Shown piece by piece: positions 16,404 to 25,546 of a DNA stretch of 58,970 nt. Source of the DNA: an uncultured Agathobacter sp. (lineage in GTDB: Bacteria; Bacillota; Clostridia; Lachnospirales; Lachnospiraceae). The stretch is from contig CAKRNE010000014.1 of NCBI GenBank assembly GCA_934365945.1, positions 1 through 58,970 of the forward strand, read 5' to 3'. Under the pieces are notes generated by a model. The model did no database searches. It saw nothing but the letters and a program-made list of their open reading frames with translations, and was not told where the DNA came from. Each line of letters begins with the position of its first letter. The first letter of the stretch is position 1. A program made the translations under genes and the position numbers.

Positions 16404-16437
16404 AAGTGTAAGTCAGATACGACTTACACTTTTTTTA
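16404..16437 (+). terminator. Terminator in the XRE / small-protein intergenic region
   Basis: AAGTGTAAGTC pairs perfectly with GACTTACACTT and is followed by T residues. It would end a plus-strand transcript of roughly 100 nt that contains a strong GGGAGGTG (16382) but no start codon at a usable distance. The transcript may be a small RNA or an attenuated leader. Confidence 0.85.
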
Positions 16438-16504
16438 ATTAAGTCGTTATTTAAAAGACTTTGAAAAAAATAATATATTTTTAATAAGAATTTTGTTACA
16501 GGCA

Positions 16505-16533
16505 TTGATTACCTACAATGCAATTGGTAAAAT
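16505..16533 (+). promoter_or_regulatory. Promoter of the small protein / fbp unit
   Basis: TTGATT (16505-16510), 17 bases, then TAAAAT (16528-16533), 38 bases before the ATG at 16572. Confidence 0.55.
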
Positions 16534-16571
16534 AGAATATTATAGAAATAACAAAAGAGTAGGTGAATATA

Positions 16572-16847
16572 ATGTCGCTTAGTTTTAGACAGTGGCGTGA
16601 AATGGCGCTTTTAGAATATCCTGTGGTCAGTGACAAGTATTACAAAAAAGTGTATGAAAACATTGTAGTCAATCCACAGACGGGGGAGAGCACTTTGGTA
16701 CAGCTAACGCTTCAGGGAGTCCTGGACAAGTGCGAGGGAACCAATTATGAGGAAATAATAAAAAAAAGCATAATGAAATGTGTGTATACAGGCTGCAGAC
16801 TTGAAAAGGAAGTAAATAAGGTGATGAATCAATATTATGAAGTATAG
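16572..16847 (+). CDS. Small protein of unknown function
   Basis: A 91-residue protein that I do not recognise. It begins MSLSFRQWREMALLEYPV and is rich in Lys, Glu and Tyr, with two cysteines near the C terminus (MKCVYTGCRLEKEV) and no signal peptide or membrane segment. GTG 16563 is in frame, but ATG 16572 has AGGTGA at a suitable distance. The fbp start lies 16 bases after its stop, so the two form an operon and it could influence FBPase or gluconeogenic control (inference). Confidence 0.65.
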   Translation: MSLSFRQWREMALLEYPVVSDKYYKKVYENIVVNPQTGESTLVQLTLQGVLDKCEGTNYEEIIKKSIMKCVYTGCRLEKEVNKVMNQYYEV

Positions 16848-16863
16848 TACGGAGAGATATGGT

Positions 16864-18837
16864 ATGGACAATTTTATTATGGATAAAGAACATTTGCATT
16901 ATTTAGAGCAGCTCTCTGAGATGTATCCCACGATAGGAAAGGCTTCATCGGAGATTATAAACCTCCAGGCAATACTTAATCTGCCGAAGGGTACAGAGCA
17001 TTTCGTGTCAGATGTACACGGCGAATACGAGGCGTTTTCTCATGTTCTGAAAAATGGCTCAGGTGCAGTCAGAAAGAAAATAGATGATGTATTTGGGGAG
17101 ACTTTAAATAACTCTGACAAGTCGGCTTTAGCGACCCTCATATATTATCCGAGGGAAAAGATGGAGCTTGTCAAAAAGGAAGAGTCAGATATGGATTCGT
17201 GGTACAAGACGACTCTTTACAAGCTTATAGAGGTTTGCAAGACGGTTTCGTCCAAGTACACTCGTTCCAAGGTTCGAAAAGCATTGCCGGAGGAATACGC
17301 ATATGTGATAGAGGAGCTTATTACAGAAAAGCCTGAGGTCTTAAACAAGGAGGCTTATTATGAGTCTATCATCAATACAACAGTTGAGCTTGGTACAGCA
17401 GAAGAGTTCATAGTCGTATTGTCAGAGCTTATACAGCGTCTTGCGGTAGATCATCTGCATGTGCTTGGGGACATTTATGACAGAGGCGCAGGTCCGCATC
17501 TTATAATGGACAGGCTATGTAAGTATCATTCGCTTGATATACAGTGGGGCAATCATGATATAATCTGGATGGGCGCGGCAGCAGGCAATCTGACCTGTAT
17601 AGCCACGGTGGTCAGAAACTGTATCAGATATGGCAATCTTGATGTAGTTGAGGAAGGCTATGGCATCAACATGCTTCCACTTGCAACCTTTGCCATAAAA
17701 GCATATAAGGATGATCCATGCAGCAGATTCGTGTTCAAGGTGGCACCAAGCGGCGCCGATAACATGGAGAGTGACCTCATTAAAAAAATGCACAAGGCAA
17801 TTGCCATCATCCGTTTCAAGCTCGAGGGACAGCTCATAAAGAAATGGCCTGAGTATGGAATGCAGAACAGGCTGCTTTTAGAGCATATTGATTATGACAA
17901 CGGAACTATTGAGATTGATGGAAAAACATATCAGATGTTAGATACGCATTTCCCGACCATTGACCCATCTGACCCATATAGGCTTACAGATGATGAGGAA
18001 GAGGTAATACAGAGGCTTCGAAGCTCATTTATACATTGTGAGAAGCTGCAGACACACGTAAAGCTGCTTCTTAAAAAGGGCAGTATGTACAAAATATATA
18101 ACGGCAATCTGCTTTTCCACGGCTGCATTCCGATGAAAAAGGATGGCAGCTTTGCAAAGGTAAATATATATGGCAGGGAGTATAGTGGCAAGGCACTTTT
18201 TGATATACTCGATTCATATGTCAGAAAGGCTTTTTTCTCGGGTGATGAGGCAGAGAGGGAAAAGGGCCGTGATATCATGTGGTATATATGGACGGCTCCG
18301 TATTCGCCGTTATACGGCCGCAGGAAGATGGCTACCTTTGAGCGCTATTTTCTGGAAGAGGAGGAGCTTAAGACAGAAAAGAAAAACTATTACTATGATT
18401 ACATAAATAAACCGGAGACTGCCGATATGATACTCAGGGAATTTGGACTGCATGATAACATAAATCATATAATAAACGGCCATGTTCCGGTACACAGACT
18501 GCGTGGTGAGAGCCCGGTGAAGAGTAATGGCAAGGTAATTGTTATAGATGGCGGCTTTTCAAAGGCATATCGCAGGCGTACAGGCATAGCCGGATATACA
18601 TTAATCTATAATTCTTACGGACTGACACTCACGGCACATGAACCGTTTGAGTCTCCGGAAACTGCGGTGAGGGATGAGAGAGATATAGTCTCAAAGCGTG
18701 AGGCGGTTGAGATGCTGGACAAGCGTATACTCGTCGGAGATACGGATATAGGTTTTAAGATGAAAGAAAAAATAGCAGATTTAAAGCTTTTGATTGCTGC
18801 ATATCGTTCAGGAGAGATTGCAGAGAAAGATAATTGA
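16864..18837 (+). CDS. fbp: Fructose-1,6-bisphosphatase, class III
   Basis: The Firmicutes class III FBPase hydrolyses fructose 1,6-bisphosphate to fructose 6-phosphate in gluconeogenesis. It is unrelated to class I/II enzymes and carries metallophosphoesterase-type motifs: FVSDVHGEYEAF, LHVLGDIYDRGAGPH, IQWGNHDIIWMG and NGHVPVHRLRGESP. The length of 657 residues matches the family (about 640-670). An in-frame ATG at 16837 overlaps the upstream gene, but GGAGAG seven bases before ATG 16864 favours the latter. The next gene begins one base after its stop. Confidence 0.93.
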   Translation: MDNFIMDKEHLHYLEQLSEMYPTIGKASSEIINLQAILNLPKGTEHFVSDVHGEYEAFSHVLKNGSGAVRKKIDDVFGETLNNSDKSALATLIYYPREKMELVKKEESDMDSWYKTTLYKLIEVCKTVSSKYTRSKVRKALPEEYAYVIEELITEKPEVLNKEAYYESIINTTVELGTAEEFIVVLSELIQRLAVDHLHVLGDIYDRGAGPHLIMDRLCKYHSLDIQWGNHDIIWMGAAAGNLTCIATVVRNCIRYGNLDVVEEGYGINMLPLATFAIKAYKDDPCSRFVFKVAPSGADNMESDLIKKMHKAIAIIRFKLEGQLIKKWPEYGMQNRLLLEHIDYDNGTIEIDGKTYQMLDTHFPTIDPSDPYRLTDDEEEVIQRLRSSFIHCEKLQTHVKLLLKKGSMYKIYNGNLLFHGCIPMKKDGSFAKVNIYGREYSGKALFDILDSYVRKAFFSGDEAEREKGRDIMWYIWTAPYSPLYGRRKMATFERYFLEEEELKTEKKNYYYDYINKPETADMILREFGLHDNINHIINGHVPVHRLRGESPVKSNGKVIVIDGGFSKAYRRRTGIAGYTLIYNSYGLTLTAHEPFESPETAVRDERDIVSKREAVEMLDKRILVGDTDIGFKMKEKIADLKLLIAAYRSGEIAEKDN

Positions 18838-18838
18838 T

Positions 18839-19366
18839 ATGAATATAGTTGATGGATTTGAGTTTGAAACAGCAAAAGAGGCAGAGCAGGCCAAAAAGGA
18901 GCTGTCAGGAATCAGATATATAAAGCAGAATACAGATATGAAAGATCCTGATGTGGTCTATAAGCTTTATCTTAGGCTTAATAAGCCGGGGACATTTTCA
19001 ACACCTGTAGGAATGGCTTTTCTTGTTGAGCTGCAGGAATATCTGCACACGATACCATATATCAAAAATGAGGAGATTCGTCCTATATATGTGCCTAAAA
19101 AACAGGAGAGCAGAGCACAGAAAAAGAAAACCGAAAGCTATAAGAAAAAATATCATGTGGCACTGTTTTTTACGATTGTGCTTACGTTAGTGATTGTATC
19201 AATGTTTACCATTACTTATATTAGCGGACACGCCATGTATGTGGTGGATTACGAGAATGAAGTAATAGACAAATACGAAAACTGGCAGAAGGAGCTTGAG
19301 GAGAGGGAAAAGGCTGTAGAGGAGCGCGAAAAGGCACTGGATAAAACGGAGGCGCAGAGCAAATAG
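18839..19366 (+). CDS. Single-pass membrane protein with coiled coil, unknown function
   Basis: A 175-residue protein. Residues 1-85 form a soluble, probably cytosolic domain (FEFETAKEAEQAKKELSGI, VYKLYLRLNKPGTF). Residues 86-105 are strongly basic, 106-129 are a membrane helix and 138-173 are a charged coiled coil (EKELEE-type heptads). The basic stretch before the helix suggests the N terminus is inside and the coiled coil outside. It lies between fbp and the response regulator, with the regulator's ATG directly after its stop, so it is likely cotranscribed with the two-component system. I do not recognise the family. Confidence 0.75.
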   Translation: MNIVDGFEFETAKEAEQAKKELSGIRYIKQNTDMKDPDVVYKLYLRLNKPGTFSTPVGMAFLVELQEYLHTIPYIKNEEIRPIYVPKKQESRAQKKKTESYKKKYHVALFFTIVLTLVIVSMFTITYISGHAMYVVDYENEVIDKYENWQKELEEREKAVEEREKALDKTEAQSK

Positions 19367-20044
19367 ATGGATAAAATAAAAATACTTGTAGTCGATGATG
19401 AGAGCAGGATGAGAAAGCTGGTGCACGATTTTCTGGCCAGGGAGGGCTATGAGGTTGTTGAAGCGGCAGACGGAGAGGAAGCGCTTGATATTTTTTACAG
19501 CGATAAGGAGATTTCACTTATTGTGCTTGATGTCATGATGCCGAAAATAAATGGCTGGGAGGTATGCCGGGAAATCAGAAAGATTTCAAAGCTTCCTATA
19601 ATCATGCTTACGGCAAAGGGTGACGAGAGTGATGAGCTTAACGGATTCGAGATAGGCGCTGATGAATATATATCAAAGCCATTTTCACCAAAGATTCTTG
19701 TCGCGAGAGTGACAGCACTTTTGAGAAGAGCCAACAAGATAGGCGAGACGGCAGATATACGTGAGGCCGGAGGCATTGTGATGGACAAGACAGCTCATAC
19801 TGTGGCAATAGATGGGCAGAATATAGATTTAAGTGTAAAAGAATTTGAGCTTCTGGATTATTTTATGAATAACCGCGGCATTGCACTTTCAAGGGAAAGA
19901 ATACTGGACAGTGTATGGAGCTATGATTATTTTGGTGATGCGAGAACCATTGATACGCATGTCAAAAAGCTTCGAAGCAAAATGGGTACGAAGGGAGATT
20001 ACATTAAGACAGTATGGGGAGTAGGCTACAAGTTCGAGATATAA
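19367..20044 (+). CDS. OmpR/PhoB-family response regulator
   Basis: A 225-residue regulator with a receiver domain at 1-120 (D10, D11, phosphoacceptor D55 in LIVLDVMMPK, lysine in YISKPFSP) and a winged-helix output domain at 130-225 (LSVKEFELLDYFMNNRG, then TIDTHVKKLRSKM and VWGVGYKFEI). The ATG follows the preceding stop directly, with GGAGG inside the upstream gene. The kinase gene starts 10 bases later, so the pair is cognate. Target genes are unknown; the adjacent lipoprotein at 21606 is a candidate. Confidence 0.93.
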   Translation: MDKIKILVVDDESRMRKLVHDFLAREGYEVVEAADGEEALDIFYSDKEISLIVLDVMMPKINGWEVCREIRKISKLPIIMLTAKGDESDELNGFEIGADEYISKPFSPKILVARVTALLRRANKIGETADIREAGGIVMDKTAHTVAIDGQNIDLSVKEFELLDYFMNNRGIALSRERILDSVWSYDYFGDARTIDTHVKKLRSKMGTKGDYIKTVWGVGYKFEI

Positions 20045-20054
20045 GAGGTGCATA

Positions 20055-21545
20055 TTGATAGAAGCATTTACAAAAAGAAAAAGACCATTTTCCACACAGC
20101 TTACGGTTGTTTTTTCCATACTTGTGCTTTGCATGATGGGACTTTTCTGGCTTGCGAATAATACATTGTTGGAAAAGTATTATGTATACAACAAGGAAAA
20201 GGAAATGATTTCCGTGTACCGCATGGTAGACAAGGCAGCGATAGATGACAAGCTGTCGGATGAGAATTTTGCGGTGACACTTCAGAAAAAGTGTGTGAGT
20301 GCCAATATTGACACAGTGGTTTTCAACAAATATGGCAAGGTAATCATAGAGGGTGCGTCAGATAATGATGAGGTATTCAGGCTCCTTTTAGAGGCAAGCA
20401 TGTCATCATATCCTGATGATTATCATGATATTAAGCTGACCAAAAAGAAGGATGAAAGACTTGGAACAGAGTATATAATAATAAACAACAGACTGGTTGA
20501 CGGTAACTTTGTATACATGAAGACCCCGCTTGAGAGTATAAAGGAAAGCGTCGGCATATCCAACCGCTTCTTTGGAATATGCGGAATAGTAGCGGTTTTT
20601 GCGGGCTGCATGTTTGCATATGTTATTTCGCGAAGCATGACAAAGCCTATAAGGCGTATGACAGAGCTTTCCACGAAGATGGCGCAGCTTGATTTCGAGG
20701 CAAAATACAAGGATACAAAAAACAGTGCAAGTGAGGTCAGCGAGCTTGGCGAACATATGAATGAGCTTTCAAGGACGCTCGAACAGACCATATCAGACTT
20801 AAAGATTGCAAACAATGAATTAAAACGTGATATACAGAAAAAAGAAGAAATTGATGACATGCGCAAAGAGTTTTTATCCAATGTCTCACACGAGCTTAAG
20901 ACACCGCTTGCATTGATATCCGGATATGCAGAGGGGTTACGAGAGGCTGTTAATGATGATGAGGAGAGCCGCAATTTTTATTGTGATGTCATTATGGATG
21001 AAACGGACAAGATGAACCGTATGGTAATGAAGCTGCTTTCACTCAACAAGCTTGAGTTTGGCAATGATGTGGTTGAGATGGGGCGTTTTGATCTCACGGA
21101 GGTGATTTCAGGTGTGATAGCCTCATCAGCTCTCCTTGCGCAAAAAAATAATGTCACACTGCAGTTTGATTATGACAAGCCGGTATATGTCAGCGGCGAT
21201 ATGTTCAAGATTGAGGAGGTTGTCACAAATTATATAAGTAATGCTATAAATCATTGCATCCGCGATGGAATCATTACGGTAAAATATATTATGACAGACA
21301 AGCTTGTCAGGGTGAGTGTATTTAATCCGGGAGAAGTGATTCCAAAGGAGTCGCTGGACAAAATCTGGACGAAGTTTTATAAGGTTGATAAAGCAAGAAC
21401 CAGGGAATATGGGGGAAGCGGTATAGGTTTGTCCATTGTAAAAGCGATTATGGAGTCACATCACAGGGCATATGGTGTGGAAAATCATGATGATGGTGTG
21501 GAATTCTGGTTTGAACTTGAGTTATTTATTGCAAATAATAAATAA
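20055..21545 (+). CDS. Membrane sensor histidine kinase
   Basis: A 496-residue kinase. The first membrane helix is at about 15-35, an extracytoplasmic sensor region of about 135 residues follows, and the second helix is at 172-192. Then come a HAMP domain (about 193-245), a dimerisation and phosphotransfer domain with H279 in FLSNVSHELKTPLALISGYAEGL, and a HATPase domain with NYISNAINH, the D/G box and GGSGIGLSIVKAIMESH. Translation starts at TTG 20055 after AGAGGTG. It is cognate to the regulator immediately upstream. The stimulus is not evident. Confidence 0.92.
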   Translation: MIEAFTKRKRPFSTQLTVVFSILVLCMMGLFWLANNTLLEKYYVYNKEKEMISVYRMVDKAAIDDKLSDENFAVTLQKKCVSANIDTVVFNKYGKVIIEGASDNDEVFRLLLEASMSSYPDDYHDIKLTKKKDERLGTEYIIINNRLVDGNFVYMKTPLESIKESVGISNRFFGICGIVAVFAGCMFAYVISRSMTKPIRRMTELSTKMAQLDFEAKYKDTKNSASEVSELGEHMNELSRTLEQTISDLKIANNELKRDIQKKEEIDDMRKEFLSNVSHELKTPLALISGYAEGLREAVNDDEESRNFYCDVIMDETDKMNRMVMKLLSLNKLEFGNDVVEMGRFDLTEVISGVIASSALLAQKNNVTLQFDYDKPVYVSGDMFKIEEVVTNYISNAINHCIRDGIITVKYIMTDKLVRVSVFNPGEVIPKESLDKIWTKFYKVDKARTREYGGSGIGLSIVKAIMESHHRAYGVENHDDGVEFWFELELFIANNK

Positions 21546-21605
21546 ATATGGTACTATAAATAGAGATTAGGATAAAAGTCACAGAAAAGAGAATGGGTTA
21601 TTGAA

Positions 21606-22379
21606 ATGACAGGAAAACGAATTAAAATTATGGCTTCTGTGCTTGTTGCGGCAACGGTGATGACAGGCTGCGGAACCAAAATTTATGACATGACTGATGA
21701 AGAACAGCAACTGATTGTCAACTATTCAGCTTATGCTCTTTCAAAACATAATATTTATCAGCCGGATGGAATGACATCAGCCACAGAGTCTGAGACCGAG
21801 GAACAGGATACTTCTGCTACGGAAACAGAGACGGAAACTGCAGATGAGAAAACATCTGAAAAAACATCTGAAAAAACATCTGAGAAAACATCTGAGAAAA
21901 CAGATACCGGGCAGGAAAATGGAAATTCCGGTCAGTCACAGCAGACTGCACAGGAAACAAAACCGACAATGCAGACAGTGTCACTTGCACAGGCTATAGG
22001 CTATGAGGGCTTAAGTGTGTCGTATGCGGGCCTGACAACGCAGGAAACCTACAAGGAGGGCAGCTATTATTCGATGGAGGCCGGTGCCGGGAATACCTAT
22101 GCAGTGCTTAAGTTTACACTGAGCAATACGACGGGCGCCGATATGAATGTGGACCTTTTTACAAACACGGGAAAGTATAGGGCAGCATTTTCCGGCGGAA
22201 AGGAATATGAAGCAGAGGGCTCTTTCCTTACATATGCGCTTAATACATTTCAGGGAACAATTGCTGCCGGACAGTCTGTTGATGTGGTTTTGCTTTTTAA
22301 AGTGCCGCAGGACACAGTGTGTGACAGCGTGACAATGTCAGTTGAAAAAGATAATGTAAAAAATTTGATTGCTTTATAA
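21606..22379 (+). CDS. Lipoprotein with SEKT repeat and DUF4352-like domain
   Basis: A 257-residue protein with a basic start, a hydrophobic core and lipobox VMTGC (cysteine near residue 22). A low-complexity linker (about 58-120) is rich in Thr and Glu and includes EKTS repeats. The C-terminal half (about 125-257) is a beta-rich domain with NTYAVLKFTLSN and VDVVLLFKVPQD, resembling DUF4352/telomeric-repeat-like immunoglobulin folds found in cell-surface lipoproteins. It would be anchored outside the membrane. It lies 60 bases after the kinase gene and could be a target or accessory of that system. Confidence 0.75.
   Translation: MTGKRIKIMASVLVAATVMTGCGTKIYDMTDEEQQLIVNYSAYALSKHNIYQPDGMTSATESETEEQDTSATETETETADEKTSEKTSEKTSEKTSEKTDTGQENGNSGQSQQTAQETKPTMQTVSLAQAIGYEGLSVSYAGLTTQETYKEGSYYSMEAGAGNTYAVLKFTLSNTTGADMNVDLFTNTGKYRAAFSGGKEYEAEGSFLTYALNTFQGTIAAGQSVDVVLLFKVPQDTVCDSVTMSVEKDNVKNLIAL
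21846..21905 (+). repeat. 12-bp tandem repeat in the lipoprotein linker
   Basis: Five in-frame copies of GARAAAACATCT (the last degenerate) encode EKTS repeats. Copy number could change by slippage without shifting the frame. Confidence 0.9.
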
Positions 22380-22423
22380 AAAATGTGTTATACTTATAAT
22401 AATTTAGAGGCGGAGGATATACT

Positions 22424-23323
22424 ATGGATACAAACATACTTTTGGAATCAGGAACAAATGAGCTTGAGGTTCTCGAATTTACATTGGGAGACAATCATTA
22501 TGGAATAAACGTGGCAAAGATCAGGGAAATACTTCAGTATATGCCTGTGACACCGGTTCCTAATACTCATCCAAGTGTAGAGGGAATATTCATGCCGCGA
22601 GACACGATGATTACGGTTATCAATTTAAAGAATTGCCTGGGGCTTCCGCAGACAGACGAAAAGGGACTTTTCATAATCACCAATTTCAATAAGCTCAACG
22701 TAGCATTTCATGTGGATCAGGTTATCGGAATACATAGAGTCTCATGGGAGAATATCATCAAACCGGATGAGACAATTTCAGGCGAGGATGGCAGTACAGC
22801 CACGGGTGTCATCAAGATGAATGACAGACTTATTGTTATTCTTGATTTTGAGGCGATAGTGGCATCTATCAGCCCGGAGACAGGACTCCGTGTCAATGAC
22901 ATAGAGCAGATGGAGGAAAGAGACAGAAGTGATGCTACCATTCTGATAGCTGAGGATTCAGCACTCCTTTCAAAGCTTATCACTGATTGCCTTAAGAAGT
23001 CAGGATATACAAAGCTTATAGTTACAGAAAACGGTCAGGAGGCCTGGGACAAAATCCGTCATATGAAGGCAGAGGGTGATGTACTTAAAAAGATTGATTG
23101 TATCATAACTGATATTGAGATGCCACTTATGGATGGACACAGACTTACAAAGCTTGTTAAGTCAGACCCTGAGCTGCGTGAGATTCCTCTTATTATTTTC
23201 TCTTCACTGGTTAACGAGGAGATGCGCAGAAAGGGCGAGCAGCTAGGAGCAGATGCCCAGCTTACTAAGCCGGAGATTGGACAGCTTGTGGATGCAATAG
23301 ACAAGCTTCTTGACAGGCAATAA
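22424..23323 (+). CDS. cheV: Chemotaxis coupling protein CheV
   Basis: A 299-residue fusion of a CheW coupling domain (about 12-150: LEFTLGDNHYGINVAKIREIL, MITVINLKN, IVILDFEAI) and a receiver domain (171-298: AEDSALL, phosphoacceptor D230 in ITDIEMPLMDG, lysine in AQLTKPEIG). CheV couples receptors to CheA, and its phosphorylation helps adaptation. The ATG follows GGCGGAGG. A candidate promoter TTGATT-18-TATACT lies across the end of the preceding lipoprotein gene. Together with CheY and the CheC-like protein it indicates a Bacillus-type chemotaxis scheme. Confidence 0.93.
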   Translation: MDTNILLESGTNELEVLEFTLGDNHYGINVAKIREILQYMPVTPVPNTHPSVEGIFMPRDTMITVINLKNCLGLPQTDEKGLFIITNFNKLNVAFHVDQVIGIHRVSWENIIKPDETISGEDGSTATGVIKMNDRLIVILDFEAIVASISPETGLRVNDIEQMEERDRSDATILIAEDSALLSKLITDCLKKSGYTKLIVTENGQEAWDKIRHMKAEGDVLKKIDCIITDIEMPLMDGHRLTKLVKSDPELREIPLIIFSSLVNEEMRRKGEQLGADAQLTKPEIGQLVDAIDKLLDRQ

Positions 23324-23390
23324 TATTATTGAGCACTAAGGGGTGTGGCATAGGCTGCATCCCTTTAATGAGTTATAGATGGAGATTAAA

Positions 23391-24929
23391 ATGAGCACTA
23401 AATCAAAAAGCACTAAATCAAAAACAGATAATTCATCAGAAAAGTATCTTGATAATCTGTTGAATTCTATATATGGGACTGACGACGGCAAAGGGGGCTC
23501 TTTGGTAGATCAGAGCGCTTTTCTTGAGCAGTTTGAGAACGAGCTGGAGAATGAGACATACGATGAGTATCTGTCTGAATTTGAAAAGGAGCTGGGCGAT
23601 GATGATGCAAAGGCAGCCGGAAGGGCTATGGATATACAGACTCCGGCACCGGATGATAAGGATGAGTCTCTTGATGAGGTGCTGTCGGATTTTGACCGCA
23701 AGATGAAGGAGCAGGAAGAAATTCCGGATGACAGTGGGACATCTGCAGGGGAACAGTCTGTTGATATTGAAAAGAAACATTTAGAACAGGCTGTGGAACA
23801 TTTTGAACCGGTTATCGATGCAAATAATGAGACTGATATAAAGCCGGAAGAACTGAAAATGGTTGATGAGATAGGTGAGCCGGATCTTGCGGGAAATGCA
23901 TCAAATGATTTGCTGGATATTTTAGACAGTGATGATTTGAATAATATCGGCGAGCTTTTAGAGGGCAAGACAGATGATACAGGCGACGACATTGAAAGCT
24001 ATGCGAAGTCGCAGATGCAGAGCAGGGAAACATCTGAGGGTGAAAGCAAAGATAAGCAGGACAAAAAGCCCGATAAGAAAAAAAGTGGATTTTTAAAGAA
24101 AATCATTGCATTTTTCACAAAGGAGCCGGGAGAGAATATTGAAGCTGTCTCAAACGGCGCCGAAGCAGATGCAAAGACTCTTTCTGATGAAAACCAGCAG
24201 ATATTAGATGAGCTTGAAGCAACAGAAAAGAGAGAAAAGGCAAAGAACAAAAAGAAGGAAAAGAAAGAAAAAAAGCCGAAAAAAGAGAAAAAGCCCAAGG
24301 AAAAGAAAGAGAAGAAGCCTAAGGCACCGAAGGAAAAGAAGGAACGTACAAAGTGGGAAAAGGGACCGAAGCTTCCAAAGGGACCGGTAATTGTTATATG
24401 CATTCTGGTTGCATCCCTTGTTGTGCTTATTCTCATAAGTACAGCATTGTTTGGCAATGATTCGAAGCTTAAGGATGCGCAGGATACATATAATCAGGCT
24501 ATTGCAGATGTGGGACAGAACAAGACAGAGTCAATAGAGCTCTACACTCAGGCATATAGCAGCTTAAGCGGATTAAAGCTCAAAGGGGAAGATGAGAACC
24601 TCTACAATAAGCTTTCGGTTCTTGCAGCAGTGTCAGGCAAGTATGATGCCTATAAGAGCTTTAGCGATTCTGGTTATGTAACCATGGCGGCAGATTCCTT
24701 AGTATGTGCGGCAGGCCGATGCGCTGAAAATGCAGATAATGCAAAGGAATACGGATGTGAGACACAGCTTGAGCAGCTTAAAAACATTATTTCTGATACC
24801 TTGAGCAGTCAGTATGGCTTATCATACGATGATGCCATTGCTCTGTATAATATAGATGATAGAGATGACTATACACTGGCACTGACACAGAAACTAAATG
24901 AATTAGGCATTAAAGAGGAGACAAAATGA
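23391..24929 (+). CDS. Large acidic/lysine-rich single-pass membrane protein, unknown function
   Basis: A 512-residue protein I do not recognise. Residues 1-225 are very acidic and low-complexity (many Asp, Glu, Ser). Residues about 275-325 are dominated by Lys and Glu (EKKEKKPKKEKKPKEKKEKK). A membrane helix lies at about 333-354 (VIVICILVASLVVLILIS). The remainder is soluble and helical, with TPR-like spacing (AIADVGQNKTESIELYTQAYSSL). The basic segment before the helix implies the long N-terminal part is cytoplasmic. ATG 23379 is in frame, but GGAG six bases before ATG 23391 supports the later start. It follows cheV and precedes hisH by one base. The charge blocks suggest a scaffold or a nucleic-acid or envelope-binding role, unproven. 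Confidence 0.7.
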   Translation: MSTKSKSTKSKTDNSSEKYLDNLLNSIYGTDDGKGGSLVDQSAFLEQFENELENETYDEYLSEFEKELGDDDAKAAGRAMDIQTPAPDDKDESLDEVLSDFDRKMKEQEEIPDDSGTSAGEQSVDIEKKHLEQAVEHFEPVIDANNETDIKPEELKMVDEIGEPDLAGNASNDLLDILDSDDLNNIGELLEGKTDDTGDDIESYAKSQMQSRETSEGESKDKQDKKPDKKKSGFLKKIIAFFTKEPGENIEAVSNGAEADAKTLSDENQQILDELEATEKREKAKNKKKEKKEKKPKKEKKPKEKKEKKPKAPKEKKERTKWEKGPKLPKGPVIVICILVASLVVLILISTALFGNDSKLKDAQDTYNQAIADVGQNKTESIELYTQAYSSLSGLKLKGEDENLYNKLSVLAAVSGKYDAYKSFSDSGYVTMAADSLVCAAGRCAENADNAKEYGCETQLEQLKNIISDTLSSQYGLSYDDAIALYNIDDRDDYTLALTQKLNELGIKEETK

Positions 24930-24930
24930 T

Positions 24931-25545
24931 ATGATAGCAATCATCGATTACGGAGCAGGCAACCTGCGAAGCGTGGAAAAGGCACTTACAGCTATAGGTG
25001 AAGAGAGTATGGTGACCAGAGACAGGCATGAGATTTTAAATGCCGACAAGGTTATACTTCCGGGAGTCGGAGCTTTCGGAGATGCAATGGATTCGCTTAA
25101 AAAATATGAGCTTGACAAGGTGATTCACGAGGTTTGCGATATGAATAAGCCGTTTCTTGGCATATGCTTAGGACTTCAGCTTTTATTTGAGGGAAGCGAT
25201 GAGAGTCAGGGTGTTGAGGGTCTTCATGTGCTTGACGGACAGATACTTCGCATACCTGATAAGGAGGGCCTTAAAATACCTCACATAGGCTGGAATTCAC
25301 TCGATTTACAGAACAACGGAAGGCTTTTTAAAGGTCTTTCAAAGCATCCATATGTATATTTCGTACATTCGTACTATCTGAAGGCGGCTGATGAGGCAAT
25401 CGTCACAGCAACAACAGAGTACAGCACACATATTCATGCGTCAGTTGAGAAAAACAATGTGTTCGCCTGCCAGTTCCATCCGGAGAAGAGCAGCACAGTC
25501 GGACTTTCGATACTTAAAAATTTTGCAGAGATAGGGGAGGCATAA
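24931..25545 (+). CDS. hisH: Imidazole glycerol phosphate synthase, glutaminase subunit
   Basis: A class I glutamine amidotransferase of 204 residues that supplies ammonia to HisF in histidine synthesis. The catalytic triad is visible: C79 in [14 protein letters not shown], and H183 with E185 in CQFHPEKSS. The N-terminal [15 protein letters not shown] is typical. It lies one base after the preceding gene and is coupled to hisF. Only hisH and hisF of the pathway are in the window, so the histidine genes are split in this genome. Confidence 0.95.
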   Translation: MIAIIDYGAGNLRSVEKALTAIGEESMVTRDRHEILNADKVILPGVGAFGDAMDSLKKYELDKVIHEVCDMNKPFLGICLGLQLLFEGSDESQGVEGLHVLDGQILRIPDKEGLKIPHIGWNSLDLQNNGRLFKGLSKHPYVYFVHSYYLKAADEAIVTATTEYSTHIHASVEKNNVFACQFHPEKSSTVGLSILKNFAEIGEA

Positions 25546-25546
25546 T

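Noticed and set aside
23336..23367. Terminator-like hairpin between cheV and the next gene (AAGGG...CCCTT)
   Set aside because: The stem is imperfect and no T-run follows; at most a weak attenuator.
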